From Corynebacterium anserum (GTDB lineage: Bacteria > Actinomycetota > Actinomycetes > Mycobacteriales > Mycobacteriaceae), in contig NZ_CP046883.1 of assembly GCF_014262665.1 (NCBI RefSeq), positions 248,001 to 312,000 on the forward strand: a stretch of DNA of 64,000 nt. The letters are read 5' to 3'. The notes under the pieces are model-generated. The model saw only the letters and a list, made by a program, of their open reading frames with translations. It was not told the DNA's origin and did not search any database. A program made the translations under genes and the position numbers. Shown in pieces: positions 45,932-55,724 of the stretch (position 1 is its first letter; every line of letters starts with the position of its first letter).

Positions 45932-46894
45932 ATGACTCTCCCCCGTGTTATTGCAGACGTTGACACCGGTATTGACGATGCCCTTGCCCTTGCTTGGCTT
46001 GGGTGTTTACATGCGAAGGGGAAGATTGAACTTACGGTTACTACTTCTGCAGGCAACACCACGGTGACTAATGCTGCTCGCAATTCCAATGCTGTTTTGC
46101 GTATGACTGGCTCTCGTGCTCGTGCTATTCCCGGTCTTCCTCGTCCGCGGGTTTGTCCTCTTACGACTACGCCGGAGACTCATGGCCCAGGTGGTCTGGG
46201 GTATTGGGCCGATCATATTCCTGAGGATGAGCCGGATGCGGGGCGTAGTTTTTTGGAGGCTTGGCGAGCCGCTGAACCTACGCATGTGTTGGTCGCGGGG
46301 CCGGCTACGAATCTTGCTTATGTTTTGGATCATGCGCCGCGCCTTCTGGAGAATACGCATGTCACACTGATGACTGGTGCGTTTACTTATCCAGGTAATA
46401 CGACTCCGACAGCGGAGTGGAATGCGTGGGTTGATCCGCATGCGCTTAAGCATGTTTTGGCGAATTGGCCTGTGTCTTCGCCTTTGTTGACTATTTGTCC
46501 GCTTAATTCTACGGAGAGGGTGTTGCTTACTCCGCAGCGTTTGCAGCAGGTCTTGCGTGGTTTGTCTCTTGCTCAGGCTGAGCTTGCCGATCTTCTTCTC
46601 GACGCCACCCGCTTCTATTTCGAGTTCCATGAAAGCGTGGGGGTGGGTTATCAGGCACAGATTCACGATCTTGCCGCTGCACAGGTGTTGTTGAGGGATG
46701 AGTTGTGGATTTTGCGTGGGGATGTTGACAAGAAGAAAGCCACGGTGGATGTGGAGGCAGATTCGGAGTTGCTTCGTGGTACGACGGTGGCAGATTGGGA
46801 TTGCCGTTATTGGGGTAGGAAGCCGAATGCGGAGATTGTGACGCGCATTGAAGCGGAGTCTGTGTTTACTACGTTTGAGAAGGCTTTGGGCTAG
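45932..46894 (+). CDS. Nucleoside hydrolase (IunH family)
   Basis: Splits ribonucleosides to base and ribose. 320 aa, normal length. The calcium/ribose-binding N-terminal motif is ADVDTGIDDALAL (D-x-D-x-G-x-D-D). Downstream are TTSAGNTTVTNAARN, VLVAGPATNLAYVL and YQAQIHDLAAAQVL, in which the late Asp completes the metal site. The lack of a signal peptide places it in the cytoplasm, consistent with purine or pyrimidine salvage. It is separated from the next gene by a tandem repeat array. Confidence 0.9.
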   Translation: MTLPRVIADVDTGIDDALALAWLGCLHAKGKIELTVTTSAGNTTVTNAARNSNAVLRMTGSRARAIPGLPRPRVCPLTTTPETHGPGGLGYWADHIPEDEPDAGRSFLEAWRAAEPTHVLVAGPATNLAYVLDHAPRLLENTHVTLMTGAFTYPGNTTPTAEWNAWVDPHALKHVLANWPVSSPLLTICPLNSTERVLLTPQRLQQVLRGLSLAQAELADLLLDATRFYFEFHESVGVGYQAQIHDLAAAQVLLRDELWILRGDVDKKKATVDVEADSELLRGTTVADWDCRYWGRKPNAEIVTRIEAESVFTTFEKALG

Positions 46895-47024
46895 TTGGTC
46901 TGTGGTGATTCGCTGCGCATATGTGACTCCTCATGGGGTATGAACGGATGAGACGAGCAGTGCAGCATTGAGGATGCACCTAAGAACGTGCGAGGTGGTT
47001 AGCCTGAAATCGGCACGGGGGGGG

Positions 47025-47189
47025 AAGGAGCCCGTGTTTGCCAAATCGGCGCAGGGGAAGGAGCCCGTGTTTGCCAAATCGGCGCGGGGGAAGGAGCCCG
47101 TGTTTGCCAAAACGGGGCGGGAAAAGGAGCCCGTGTTTGCCAAATCGGCGCGGTAAAAGGAGCCCGTGTTTACCAAAAACGGGGGGGAG
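47025..47189. repeat. 33-bp tandem repeat, 5 copies
   Basis: Units starting AAGGAGCCCGTGTTTGCC begin at 47025, 47058, 47091, 47124 and 47157, with small differences. Because 33 is a multiple of three, both strands stay open: the plus strand would read repeats of GKEPVFAKSAR, the minus strand ANTGSFPRADL. No start, ribosome-binding site or codon bias supports translation of either; I treat it as a non-coding minisatellite in the gap of about 400 bases before the YhgE-like gene. Confidence 0.9.
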
Positions 47190-47296
47190 AAGAGGCCAGG
47201 GGAGCTATTTCCGGGTTGCTCGCCCTGGGAGGAAAGTCCTTAGGGGGCGCTCTCTTTTTCTGGGAATCTCTCCCCGGGGAGTTTTCGCTGTAAATC

Positions 47297-49498
47297 CTAG
47301 ATGATGGGGGTTTCAGCTGCTCCACGGTGGGCTTTGAAGCGGTGTACAACCACGCTAGCGAGGACACCAATGACGATGAATGCAATCAGCCCCGAAATCC
47401 CGCGCATGAACAGGCCATCATAGATGCCTGAGGTGGCGCGAGTGAATGCGTCGCGGGCGTAACCCATCGGGTTCAAGAGATGGAGGATTTTGAGTGGGCG
47501 GGGAGTGGCGTCGGCGGGCCAAACAGCACCCGACGCGAAGAGGCCAAGTACGAAAGTTGCAATGATCAGTGCGCCGCCGGTGATGTGACCGAACGCAGTG
47601 CGTAGGAATTGATACACGGCAGTGCCGGCACCAACGATGAGCGCGAGCACAATCAGCGCAGGGCCCCAGCTGGCCGGCTTCCAGCCAAGGGAAGTGGAAA
47701 CGACCGTGAGCAGAGCCATTACTGCGAGGCTAGCGCCGAATAGCAGGGCATAGCCGCCGAAGACGCCTGCAGCGGTTCCGTGGTCTGTATGAAGGTGTGC
47801 AGCGCCGTGGGCACCTTGGTCACCGCCGTCCGCACGAAGACCCTGGTCACCGTGGCCTGCGTGGACGCCCGGGTCACCGTCCTCTGCATGGGCGGTAGCG
47901 TTTACACTGCGCGAATTCCTCCGCCGGAGGACGGCTGGCAGCATCAGTGCAAGGATGGCCATACCGAGGAAAGCGAAAAGAATTACGAGCAGGATGGATG
48001 TGCCGCTGGTCAGTTTGGTTAGGGTTGGGTCTTCGGTGCTGATAGCGGTCTGTACTGGGTTGATGTTGTCAGTGGTGAAGTCGATGGGCGTGGCCATGTT
48101 AGCCGAGGAAACTTCTGGCTGCTTGATGTTCGGTGCTTGTTTAACACCATCAGCAAGCCCTGTGGCCAACTGCTGAGTACCGTCTTTGAGCTGATCCATA
48201 CCGTCTTTGAGTTGGCCGGCGCCGGTGTTGAGTTCGGTAAGGCCGTCGTCCAGCTGTACGGTTCCGTCGGCGAGTTGGCCGGAACCGTTGGATAACTGGT
48301 TGGCACCGTCAGAGAGTTCTTTGGAGCCATCGCGCAGTTGGTGGGCACCGTCCTGTAGCTGGATGACACCGCCGAGGTATTCGGAGTGGGGATCGGCAAG
48401 GTTGCGGTGTAGCTCTGCGGTTCCGTCACGCAGTTGGCCGAGCTGTGTGACGAGATTCTGTGGATTCTGTGGGTTGAGGTCGTTGAGCAGGCTTTCCAGT
48501 TCAGTGGCTTCTTTATTCATTCCCATGCCGCGCAGCACACCGACGACTGGACGAAGGTTCTGGGAGGGGCCTTGGGCGGTAGAAAGAAGTGGGATGAGCA
48601 TGTCGGTGAGTTCTTTCACACCGTCTTTGATCTGGCCGGCGCCATCGGCTAGTTGGCCTGTGCCTGCTCGAAGTTCGTCCATTCCGTTGGAGAGTTGTAG
48701 TGCTCCGTCTTTGAGTTGGCCTGCACCGTTGGCTAACTGGCCGGCGCCTGTGTGTAGTTCGCCTGCGCCGGCACGCAGTTCGGTGGAACCGCCCTTTAGC
48801 TGACCAATGCCATCTACAGCTTCAGCGCCCCTGTCGCGCAGTTGTCCGGCACCATCGTTGAGTTGATTTGCGCCGTTGGAGGCGTCGCCGAGACCTTTCG
48901 AGAGGTCGTTGAGGCCGTGGACAACTTCGGAGGCATATTCGGCTGTGACGGCTTGTGACACGCTGGCCTGCAGTTCGGGAATGAGTGAGCCGGTGATGAA
49001 GCCGCTTTGTGTGCCGTAGAAATCGTTGAGGTCGAAGTTGATTTTCGGTTTGACTGGTTGGTCGTCGATGATGGTAGCTGCTTTGGTGGAGAAGTCCTTG
49101 GGGATGGTGACTACCATCATGTATTCGCCGCGTTCGAGTTTGTCGTGTGCCTCCTCGGCGGTGGCTTTGTTGAAGTTGAGGTAGTCGAGGTCTAGCATGC
49201 CGTCGGCGATTTGTTCGCCGTAGTTGGTGAAGTCTTTTCCTTCTCCGACGCCAACATCTTCGTTGACCACAGCGAGTGGAATATCTTTGAGGTAAGTTTT
49301 GGGATCCCACATTGCCCACATGTAGGCTGCAGCGCCGACGACTGGGAGAACGAGGAGAAGAGTCACGAGCACTCGTTTCAGGGCGGATGGCCCATTTTTA
49401 TGGGCCGTCTTCTTGTGCTGTGGGGTGTGTGCGGTTTCCGCTGGGATCGACTCAGTATTTGTCGAGTCCTTATGTGCCGACTCGTGATAGCTAGCCAT
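47297..49498 (-). CDS. YhgE/Pip-domain membrane protein
   Basis: 733 aa. A first helix at about residues 42-62 is followed by the YhgE/Pip N-terminal domain (LKDIPLAVVNEDVG, KLERGEYMMVVTIPKDFS). Then comes a long extracellular part with many repeats of the type GAxQLxDGxxQLxxG (about residues 200-480), predicted to form a coiled rod. The C-terminal six helices (about 500-720) resemble an ABC-2 permease. Relatives include phage infection protein Pip of Lactococcus and components linked to type VII secretion. Function here is unknown. The preceding 450 bases hold a 65-bp direct repeat. Confidence 0.88.
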   Translation of the reverse strand: MASYHESAHKDSTNTESIPAETAHTPQHKKTAHKNGPSALKRVLVTLLLVLPVVGAAAYMWAMWDPKTYLKDIPLAVVNEDVGVGEGKDFTNYGEQIADGMLDLDYLNFNKATAEEAHDKLERGEYMMVVTIPKDFSTKAATIIDDQPVKPKINFDLNDFYGTQSGFITGSLIPELQASVSQAVTAEYASEVVHGLNDLSKGLGDASNGANQLNDGAGQLRDRGAEAVDGIGQLKGGSTELRAGAGELHTGAGQLANGAGQLKDGALQLSNGMDELRAGTGQLADGAGQIKDGVKELTDMLIPLLSTAQGPSQNLRPVVGVLRGMGMNKEATELESLLNDLNPQNPQNLVTQLGQLRDGTAELHRNLADPHSEYLGGVIQLQDGAHQLRDGSKELSDGANQLSNGSGQLADGTVQLDDGLTELNTGAGQLKDGMDQLKDGTQQLATGLADGVKQAPNIKQPEVSSANMATPIDFTTDNINPVQTAISTEDPTLTKLTSGTSILLVILFAFLGMAILALMLPAVLRRRNSRSVNATAHAEDGDPGVHAGHGDQGLRADGGDQGAHGAAHLHTDHGTAAGVFGGYALLFGASLAVMALLTVVSTSLGWKPASWGPALIVLALIVGAGTAVYQFLRTAFGHITGGALIIATFVLGLFASGAVWPADATPRPLKILHLLNPMGYARDAFTRATSGIYDGLFMRGISGLIAFIVIGVLASVVVHRFKAHRGAAETPII

Positions 49499-49773
49499 GC
49501 TAGGAACCTCTCGGAAGTTAATACTGGGGACAGGTCATTCTGTAGACGGTCAGTGAGATGGTTAGTGCTGCAGAATTAAACGCTGTCGACAGTTAATGCT
49601 GTAGATAAAAGGTGTTGTTGGGCAATGCTCCCGAGTCGCAAAGCGTTGGGAGGGAATGCTCGTTATATGTGAGTAGCGATGCTAGCAATCTTTTTTCGTT
49701 TAAAAAGCAAAATGGAAAAGGTTGCCGACCTCGTGAAACTTTTATGAGTGAGTACTCAATCTATGTATTGAGA

Positions 49774-49903
49774 CTGAAGTTGTTGTGCAGGGGATATTCA
49801 ACCCGTGTACGAGGGGGTGCTTAATCTGCACGCGGAGGCTGAAGTTGTTGTGCAGGGGATATTCAACCCGTGTACGAGGGGGTGCTTAATCTGTGCGCGG
49901 AGG
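49774..49903. repeat. 65-bp direct repeat, 2 copies
   Basis: Unit starting CTGAAGTTGTTGTGCAGG at 49774-49838 and 49839-49903, almost identical, with a GCGGAGGCT lead-in repeated after the second copy. It lies between the divergent or neighbouring YhgE and YibE/F genes. The rest of 49499-49947 shows no gene. Confidence 0.92.
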
Positions 49904-49947
49904 CTGGGGGGGATTCCTTGGAGAGGTATCTGCCCCCACAATCTGAC

Positions 49948-51336
49948 TCAAGCTGTGTGCGAGGAATCAGAGCTGGATGTCGCGGTCCAAGATGCTATGA
50001 CCGTGGTAATCGGGACGGTTAGAACCAGAGCCATTGCGCCCACGAGGGAACGGAGCATCTCAGTAGCCATCACATCGGAGGTGATGATCTGCTCAAGGGG
50101 GCGGCCAGACTGGCTCAGCAGCAAAAGAGTCGGTAGAGCCACGCCCGTGTAGCTCAGCACGAGAGTGTAAACCATCGACGCAATATGGTCCCGTCCGACC
50201 TTCATGGCACTGGTGAAAAGGTGCCACTTGGTGGCGTCGGGCTCAATTTCATGAAGCTCTTTGGCAGTCGACGCCTGGGCGATGGCCACGTCGTTGAGGA
50301 CACCAAGGGCGCCGACGATCATGCCTGCAAGCATCAAACCACTGATGTTAATGCCAGGCATGTAGACGAGGATATGAAGGTTTGACTCATCCCCTAATCC
50401 TCGAATGCCCGTGGTGCGAACAGAAAGATAAGAGAATACGGCGGCGAAACACAAAGCGATGAGCGTTCCCCCCATCGCGCTCGCAGTCTTCCAGCTGAAT
50501 CCATGAACCAGGAAGAGGACAAGGAACAAGACGGCAGCACCGCACGTCAGTGCCAATAAGACCGGTGAACCTCCCTGAGCCAAACCTGGTAGGAGAAATA
50601 CGAGAATTGCAGCCATGGTGATAGCCAAACCGAAGAGGGCACGGATACCTCTCCATGCTCCAATAACAGCGATGAGGACCAGGGTTGCTCCCAACCACAG
50701 CCACACTGAAGTGGAACGATCAAAATCCTGGAACGCGAGCTGTGTGGTGCCGTTGACACCATTGTTGGACAACAGGATGTGATCGCCAACCTCAAGATGA
50801 GGCTCGCCAGGGATGTTGGGGCGCAGCTCGAGAAGCGTGCGCTGGCCGGCGAACTCGCCGCTGTTGATATTGATGATCGCGTGAGTGCAATCTGTTGGGG
50901 CGAAGGGTTCAGTGATCGGGGCGCTCTGGAAAGGTTGCCCCAGCGACGGAGAATTGCACATACCGGGCTGGATGATGGCAACATCAGCCCGGATGAGCTC
51001 TGAACTGAGGCCAGATTGTGTGCGAAACGCCTCGGACATGTGTGGTTTCTCGCCCGTTGGCCACAGCAAACCCAGACCAATAGCGGTGGCAACCGCTGCG
51101 AGAACAAGCCAGGTGATGAGGAGTTTATGAGGCCAGTGCAGCGTGGAGCTTGCAGGTGTCTTCGCAGATGTGGCGGTGGATGTGCCGGCCGATGGGCTCG
51201 CAGATGTGGCGGCGGATGTGCTGGCCGACGTGCTCGCAGATGTGCCGGCCTGAGGGGAAAACCGGGAAGAGCGATGTTTGGTAGAGGAGTGGCGTCTGAT
51301 AGAAGAGCGGCGTTTGCTAGTGGTATGTCGACCCAT
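49948..51336 (-). CDS. YibE/F-like membrane protein
   Basis: 462 aa. The first 60 residues are basic and Ser/Thr/Ala rich, encoded by a GC-rich repeat (ADV-type units at about 51160-51250). One helix then precedes a soluble part (IININSGEFAGQRTLLELRP). About seven membrane helices follow in the YibE/F pattern, with MIVGALGVLNDVAIAQASTAK near the middle. The function of YibE/F proteins is not established. The divergent hydrolase gene begins about 310 bases away. Confidence 0.87.
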   Translation of the reverse strand: MGRHTTSKRRSSIRRHSSTKHRSSRFSPQAGTSASTSASTSAATSASPSAGTSTATSAKTPASSTLHWPHKLLITWLVLAAVATAIGLGLLWPTGEKPHMSEAFRTQSGLSSELIRADVAIIQPGMCNSPSLGQPFQSAPITEPFAPTDCTHAIININSGEFAGQRTLLELRPNIPGEPHLEVGDHILLSNNGVNGTTQLAFQDFDRSTSVWLWLGATLVLIAVIGAWRGIRALFGLAITMAAILVFLLPGLAQGGSPVLLALTCGAAVLFLVLFLVHGFSWKTASAMGGTLIALCFAAVFSYLSVRTTGIRGLGDESNLHILVYMPGINISGLMLAGMIVGALGVLNDVAIAQASTAKELHEIEPDATKWHLFTSAMKVGRDHIASMVYTLVLSYTGVALPTLLLLSQSGRPLEQIITSDVMATEMLRSLVGAMALVLTVPITTVIASWTATSSSDSSHTA

Positions 51337-51524
51337 GACTGATGAATGTAACCGGCGGCGGGGATCAATAGCTAATAATAACTGTTTTCACTACTGTCGT
51401 AGCGGTAGCACGACCTTCGTCATTGCGCGAGATGAAGACTCGAAGAAGTGCGTTCAGCGCAGGACGATGTGTGGTGCAACATTTCTTGTGAAGAGGTAAA
51501 AGGGGCTATCCTGTTGAAGTCCTG

Positions 51525-51572
51525 TGCACATCATGGAACAATGATGTGCAGTGCATGCCATCAAGGTGGCAT
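51525..51572 (+). promoter_or_regulatory. Two adjacent inverted repeats upstream of the hydrolase gene
   Basis: A perfect 10-bp inverted repeat, TGCACATCAT-GGAACA-ATGATGTGCA (51525-51550), followed at 51555-51572 by ATGCCA-TCAAGG-TGGCAT. Both lie 70 to 120 bases before the hydrolase start. Either operator sites for a dimeric regulator or RNA hairpins; I do not know the binding protein. Confidence 0.6.
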
Positions 51573-51644
51573 ACGAATCCTCTGACACGCTAGTCGAGTC
51601 TCACAGATTGAGGCTTACTAGTTGAGCCACAAGAAGAAGAGCCG

Positions 51645-53125
51645 ATGACTATGAGCGTAAAGAAGTCTGTTCTGGGCAAGACCGTGATAGGCACTGTAGG
51701 AGCAGCGGCGTTGACTCTGTCCGTTGTGACCGTGCCTGCGGCCGCGGCAGACACCAAGCTGCAGTGGGGACCCTGCCCTGTGGGGGCCATGACAGCACCT
51801 GATGCTCAATGCGCGACATTTACAGCGCCAAAGGATTACAAGAATCCTTCTGCCGGCACCATCACACTCACCATGAGCAAGATCCCTGCGAAGAGTGGTA
51901 AACCGCGGGGTGCCATCGCCGGCAATCCCGGTGGGCCTGGTGGTGAGGCACTGCCCATGTTCGAGGGTAACCAAAAGGACGATAAGGGCGTGAACCGCGT
52001 CAAGATGACGCAGGAGATTAAGGATAATTACGACCTCATTGCCGTCGAACCACGCGGCTTGGCCTACGGTGATCCTCTGACCTGTTCTGTTGCTGACATC
52101 CCTGTGGGGAATCTTGCGATGACCGTCGGCGCTGGACTCGCACACGATGTGTGCAATTGGTCGCAGCCTGGGTATGTAGACCAAATCAATACGGAAAATA
52201 CAGCTCGTGACCTCGACGTGGCACGTCAGGCACTGGGACTGGACAAGCTCAGTCTTTACGGAGTGTCCTATGGCGGCCTACTCATGGCAACCTATGCCAC
52301 GCTTTTCCCAGAGCACACCGACCATTCGTTGCTAGATTCTACGGTCTGGGCGATACTCCGCTGAAGGTGTACATCAATTGGTCACGCGTAGTGCAACAAG
52401 AAACGGGTGTACCAGCTCAGTTAGCCCCACCACCAGCTCAAATTGGTGATCTTCCTCCGGGAATTGCGGAGTACCATGACGTGGTACTCCCGGCTGTGAA
52501 CCAGGCAATGCCGCCGTCGTGGCGTTTGTTCTCTGCGATGTATACCGTGGCTACGCTCTCCCCAGGGGCTACGATTCGCTCGCCGTTGTTCCAGTACACC
52601 TATTACACCGGGTTGTATGACGATTCGAAGTGGGATTCTGTAGCTCGTTATATTCGCGATGGGAAAGCTCCAGCGGATGCTCAGGGGCCGAAGATCGATC
52701 AGAATAATGAAGAGCTAATGAAGGAGATCATGCTCCAGGCTGCGACCTATTCCATGGTCGAACGCTCAATAGTGTGTAATGAGAACCGCGTACCAGTTCA
52801 GCCAGAACGACTGATCCCGGAGAAACTGGAAGCTCTGACTGGTGGCGATACGATCAACACCATCGAAAATAGCTTCATCACCGGCGAGGCATGCATGGGC
52901 TGGCCTGTGCCAACGCCCGGCCCTGCTGTCAATGGAGACAAGCTGGCGATTAAGCCTTTGCACATGGGGTTCTCCCACGATAATGCTGTGGGATCGGATG
53001 CCATCTACGACATGCAGAAGCGTATGGGCGGAGAGATGATTATCCTTGACGGGCATAACCACGGCGTGATGGTCCACCACACGGATGAGGTGGCCGGCCG
53101 AGTGAACTCATATTTTGGCCTCTAA
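51645..53125 (+). pseudogene. Secreted alpha/beta hydrolase (tripeptidyl-peptidase-like), frameshifted
   Basis: Would be a 493-aa secreted serine hydrolase. The signal peptide is KKSVLGKTVIGTVGAAALTL ending PAAAA. The front has IAGNPGGPGGEA (oxyanion region) and the nucleophile elbow SLYGVSYGGLLMA (G-x-S-x-G). After LLDSTV the frame breaks near 52349-52352. The next frame continues LGDTPLKVYINWSRVVQQET and ends with the His region ILDGHNHGVMVHHTDEVAGR. One added base restores a single frame. Relatives release N-terminal peptides or act on cell-wall lipids; the substrate is unknown. As sequenced, only a truncated product without the catalytic His is made. Confidence 0.78.
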
Positions 53126-53147
53126 GAAATAAAAATTTGGGCACCTT

Positions 53148-53240
53148 CCCTAGGGAGGAACGCAACCGAGCGCCTCCCTAGGGACAAACACAATCGAACG
53201 CCGCCCTAGGGAGGAACGCAATTGGGAGCGCCCCTAGGCA
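53148..53240. repeat. 28-bp imperfect tandem repeat
   Basis: Units starting CCCTAGGGA at 53148, 53176, 53204 and a partial at 53232. The CCCTAGGG core is a palindrome, so a transcript could fold into several small hairpins between the converging hydrolase and metE genes; it may help end both. Confidence 0.8.
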
Positions 53241-53374
53241 GTGGCTAGACTGCCCGTTAGAAAAGCATCCCCGTGATTCCCCACGGAGAGATGCCCTGAA
53301 CCATAGGGAAATGCCCTGGGCGCGAGCCAGAGCCATTCTGGTACCGCAACAGAACTCCCCAGCGGGGAGCTGTG

Positions 53375-55627
53375 TTAGGCGCGAGCCTTGCGTGCCGCTT
53401 CCACCAACACCTTAAGGCTAGCGGTTGTTTCCTCCCAGCCGCGGGTCTTCAAACCGCAATCTGGGTTAACCCACAAGAGACGCGGGTCCACAGAATCCAG
53501 TGCGCTTTGGAGAAGCTGATCCACCTCTTCTTGTTGAGGTACGCGAGGAGAGTGGATGTCCCACACACCTGGCCCCACGCCTAGCTCGTAACCGGCATCT
53601 TTGAGTGCAGCGAGTACTTGCATGCCGTTGCGTGCAGCCTCAATGCTGGTGACGTCTGCGTCCAGGTTGGATACAGTGTCGATCAGCTCGTTGAATTCGG
53701 AATAGCACATGTGGGTGTGGATCTGAACTTCGTTTGGCGCACCCGACGTGGCAAGCCGGAAGCTGCCCACTGCCCAGTCGAGGTAGGTAGGCTGGTTGGC
53801 TTCGATGAGTGGCAGAAGTTCACGGATAGCCGGCTCATCGACTTGGATGATCTGCGCACCGGCGTCGATAAGATCGCTAATCTCGTCGCGCAGAGCGAGC
53901 GCTACCTGGTCGGCAGTTTCACCCAGTGGCTGGTCGTCGCGCACGAAACTCCAGGCCAGCATGGTGACTGGTCCGGTGAGCATGCCTTTGACTGGCTTAT
54001 CAGTGAAGCTCTGGGCGATGGTGTACCACTCCACGGTCATCGGAGCTGGGCGGTGCACGTCACCGTAGATAATCGGCGGGCGTACGCAGCGTGAACCGTA
54101 GCTTTGTACCCATCCATGGTCAGTGGAGAGATAACCTTCCAGCTGCTCGGAGAAGTATTGCACCATGTCGTTTCGCTCAGGTTCACCGTGGACCAACACG
54201 TCCAGCCCTAGCGCTTCCTGCCGGGCGATGACGTCGGCCACTTCGTCAATCATGGCTTGCTTGTAAGTGGCGTCGTCGATTTCTCCGCGACGCCACTTCG
54301 CCCGAGCCCCACGGATTTCTTGAGTCTGTGGGAAAGACCCGATGGTGGTGGTCGGCAGTGGAGGCAGTTTGATGGCTTCTTGCTGCGCCGCCTGCCGGGT
54401 GGAGATGGAGTCGCGGTGACGGTCGTCGTCGGTGATGGCGGCCGTGCGCTCGCGCACTTGGGCGTTGTGGCTGAGAGGTGATTGGGCGCGGTGCTGGATT
54501 GCTTCGCGGGACTCATGGAAGAAATCAGCAACGTCTTCGCCACGCAGAGCCTTCGACAGTGCCGCGACTTCGGCAATCTTTTCTTTGCCGAAAGCGAGCC
54601 AGGCCTGTACCTCGCCGAGGTTCTCCCTCTCCAGGGTGTAGGGCACATGCAAGAGGGAACAGCTGGTGGAGACGGCAACGGGGCCACGCTTTTCTAGAGC
54701 CCGCAAAGTGGTTAGCGCCTTGTCCAAATCCGTGCGCCACACGTTGCGGCCATCGACGACACCTGCGACGAGGAGTTCTTCACCCGTCCAGCTGGGCAGT
54801 TCGGTTCCTCCGTAGACGAGGTCTACACCGAAAGCCTTCACACCGGTGCCGCTGAGGGTTTTGATGGCGCGGTCGCCATCCTCGAAATAAGTCTGAACTA
54901 AAATATTGAGTTCGGACGCACCAACGAGTTTTTGATAGCCGGAACGCACTCGTTTGAGGATGCTAGCTGGAACTTCAGTGACGAGGGATGGCTCATCGAA
55001 TTGGATCCATTCCGCTCCACGGTCGGCGATCCGTGGCAGGAGACGAGCGTAGGCCTCGAAGAGAGCTTCCAGGTGGTCGATGGCGTTGGAGCTATCGACG
55101 GTGCGGGCTAAGGAAAGGTATGTCAGCGGGCCGATGAGCACGGGGCGAACGGCGGTGCCGGCGCGCTTGATTTGGTCGCGGAGGTCCTCCAGAAGTGCCT
55201 GATCTTCCAGGGTGAAGGTGGTGTCTGCAGAGAGCTCGGGAACGATGTAGTGGTAGTTCGTGTCAAACCACTTTGTCATCGCGGATGCTGGCAGTTCCGC
55301 TGTGCCACGAGCGGCGGCGAAATAACGGTCGATGTATGCCGGTAGGCCGTCGTTATCGTGGTCAGCAATAGAGTTCACTCGCTCCGGCAATACGCCGAGA
55401 AGTGCGGTGGTGTCCAAAATTGCGTCGTAAAAGGACCGGCCAGCAAACGGGGCGGAGTCTAGACCAGCGGAGAGTAACTCGTCAGTGTAGGAGTTGGTGA
55501 GGCTGGTGATGGTGGAAGTGAGCTGGCGGCCGGTGGAAGAGTCACGCCAGTAGTTTTCCAGAGCCTTCTTGAGCTCACGGTCAGGGCCGATACGGGGCAC
55601 CCCGGCGACAGTTGCATGAAAAGTCAT
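53375..55627 (-). CDS. metE: Cobalamin-independent methionine synthase
   Basis: Moves the methyl group of 5-methyltetrahydropteroyl-triglutamate to homocysteine, giving methionine. From ATG 55627 (MTFHATVAGVPRIGPDRELK), which has GAGGA just upstream, it is 750 aa, the normal two-barrel length; the ATG 10 codons further up is less likely. Zinc ligands are seen in VQIHTHMCYSEF (His, Cys), a Glu between, and NPDCGLKTRGW (Cys). Other MetE blocks: PTTTIGSFPQTQEIR and MLTGPVTML. The leader carries a cobalamin riboswitch and a McbR-like site, so expression should fall with vitamin B12 and with S-adenosylhomocysteine-controlled McbR. Confidence 0.97.
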   Translation of the reverse strand: MTFHATVAGVPRIGPDRELKKALENYWRDSSTGRQLTSTITSLTNSYTDELLSAGLDSAPFAGRSFYDAILDTTALLGVLPERVNSIADHDNDGLPAYIDRYFAAARGTAELPASAMTKWFDTNYHYIVPELSADTTFTLEDQALLEDLRDQIKRAGTAVRPVLIGPLTYLSLARTVDSSNAIDHLEALFEAYARLLPRIADRGAEWIQFDEPSLVTEVPASILKRVRSGYQKLVGASELNILVQTYFEDGDRAIKTLSGTGVKAFGVDLVYGGTELPSWTGEELLVAGVVDGRNVWRTDLDKALTTLRALEKRGPVAVSTSCSLLHVPYTLERENLGEVQAWLAFGKEKIAEVAALSKALRGEDVADFFHESREAIQHRAQSPLSHNAQVRERTAAITDDDRHRDSISTRQAAQQEAIKLPPLPTTTIGSFPQTQEIRGARAKWRRGEIDDATYKQAMIDEVADVIARQEALGLDVLVHGEPERNDMVQYFSEQLEGYLSTDHGWVQSYGSRCVRPPIIYGDVHRPAPMTVEWYTIAQSFTDKPVKGMLTGPVTMLAWSFVRDDQPLGETADQVALALRDEISDLIDAGAQIIQVDEPAIRELLPLIEANQPTYLDWAVGSFRLATSGAPNEVQIHTHMCYSEFNELIDTVSNLDADVTSIEAARNGMQVLAALKDAGYELGVGPGVWDIHSPRVPQQEEVDQLLQSALDSVDPRLLWVNPDCGLKTRGWEETTASLKVLVEAARKARA

Positions 55628-55724
55628 GTTCTTCTGATCCTCGTCAGTTGAAAGCATTACGTGTAATCGCAGCCGGCAGGCATTCGGACTTACACATGGC
55701 GTGTTGCAGGATCGAAGCTTGAGC

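Noticed and set aside
46007..46666. 219-codon frame antisense to the nucleoside hydrolase
   Set aside because: Shadow of a gene with clear catalytic motifs; very basic composition and no start signal.
46968..47156. Repeat peptide gene (GKEPVFAKSAR repeats)
   Set aside because: No ribosome-binding site, opposite strand equally open, and the same repeat style is common between genes here.
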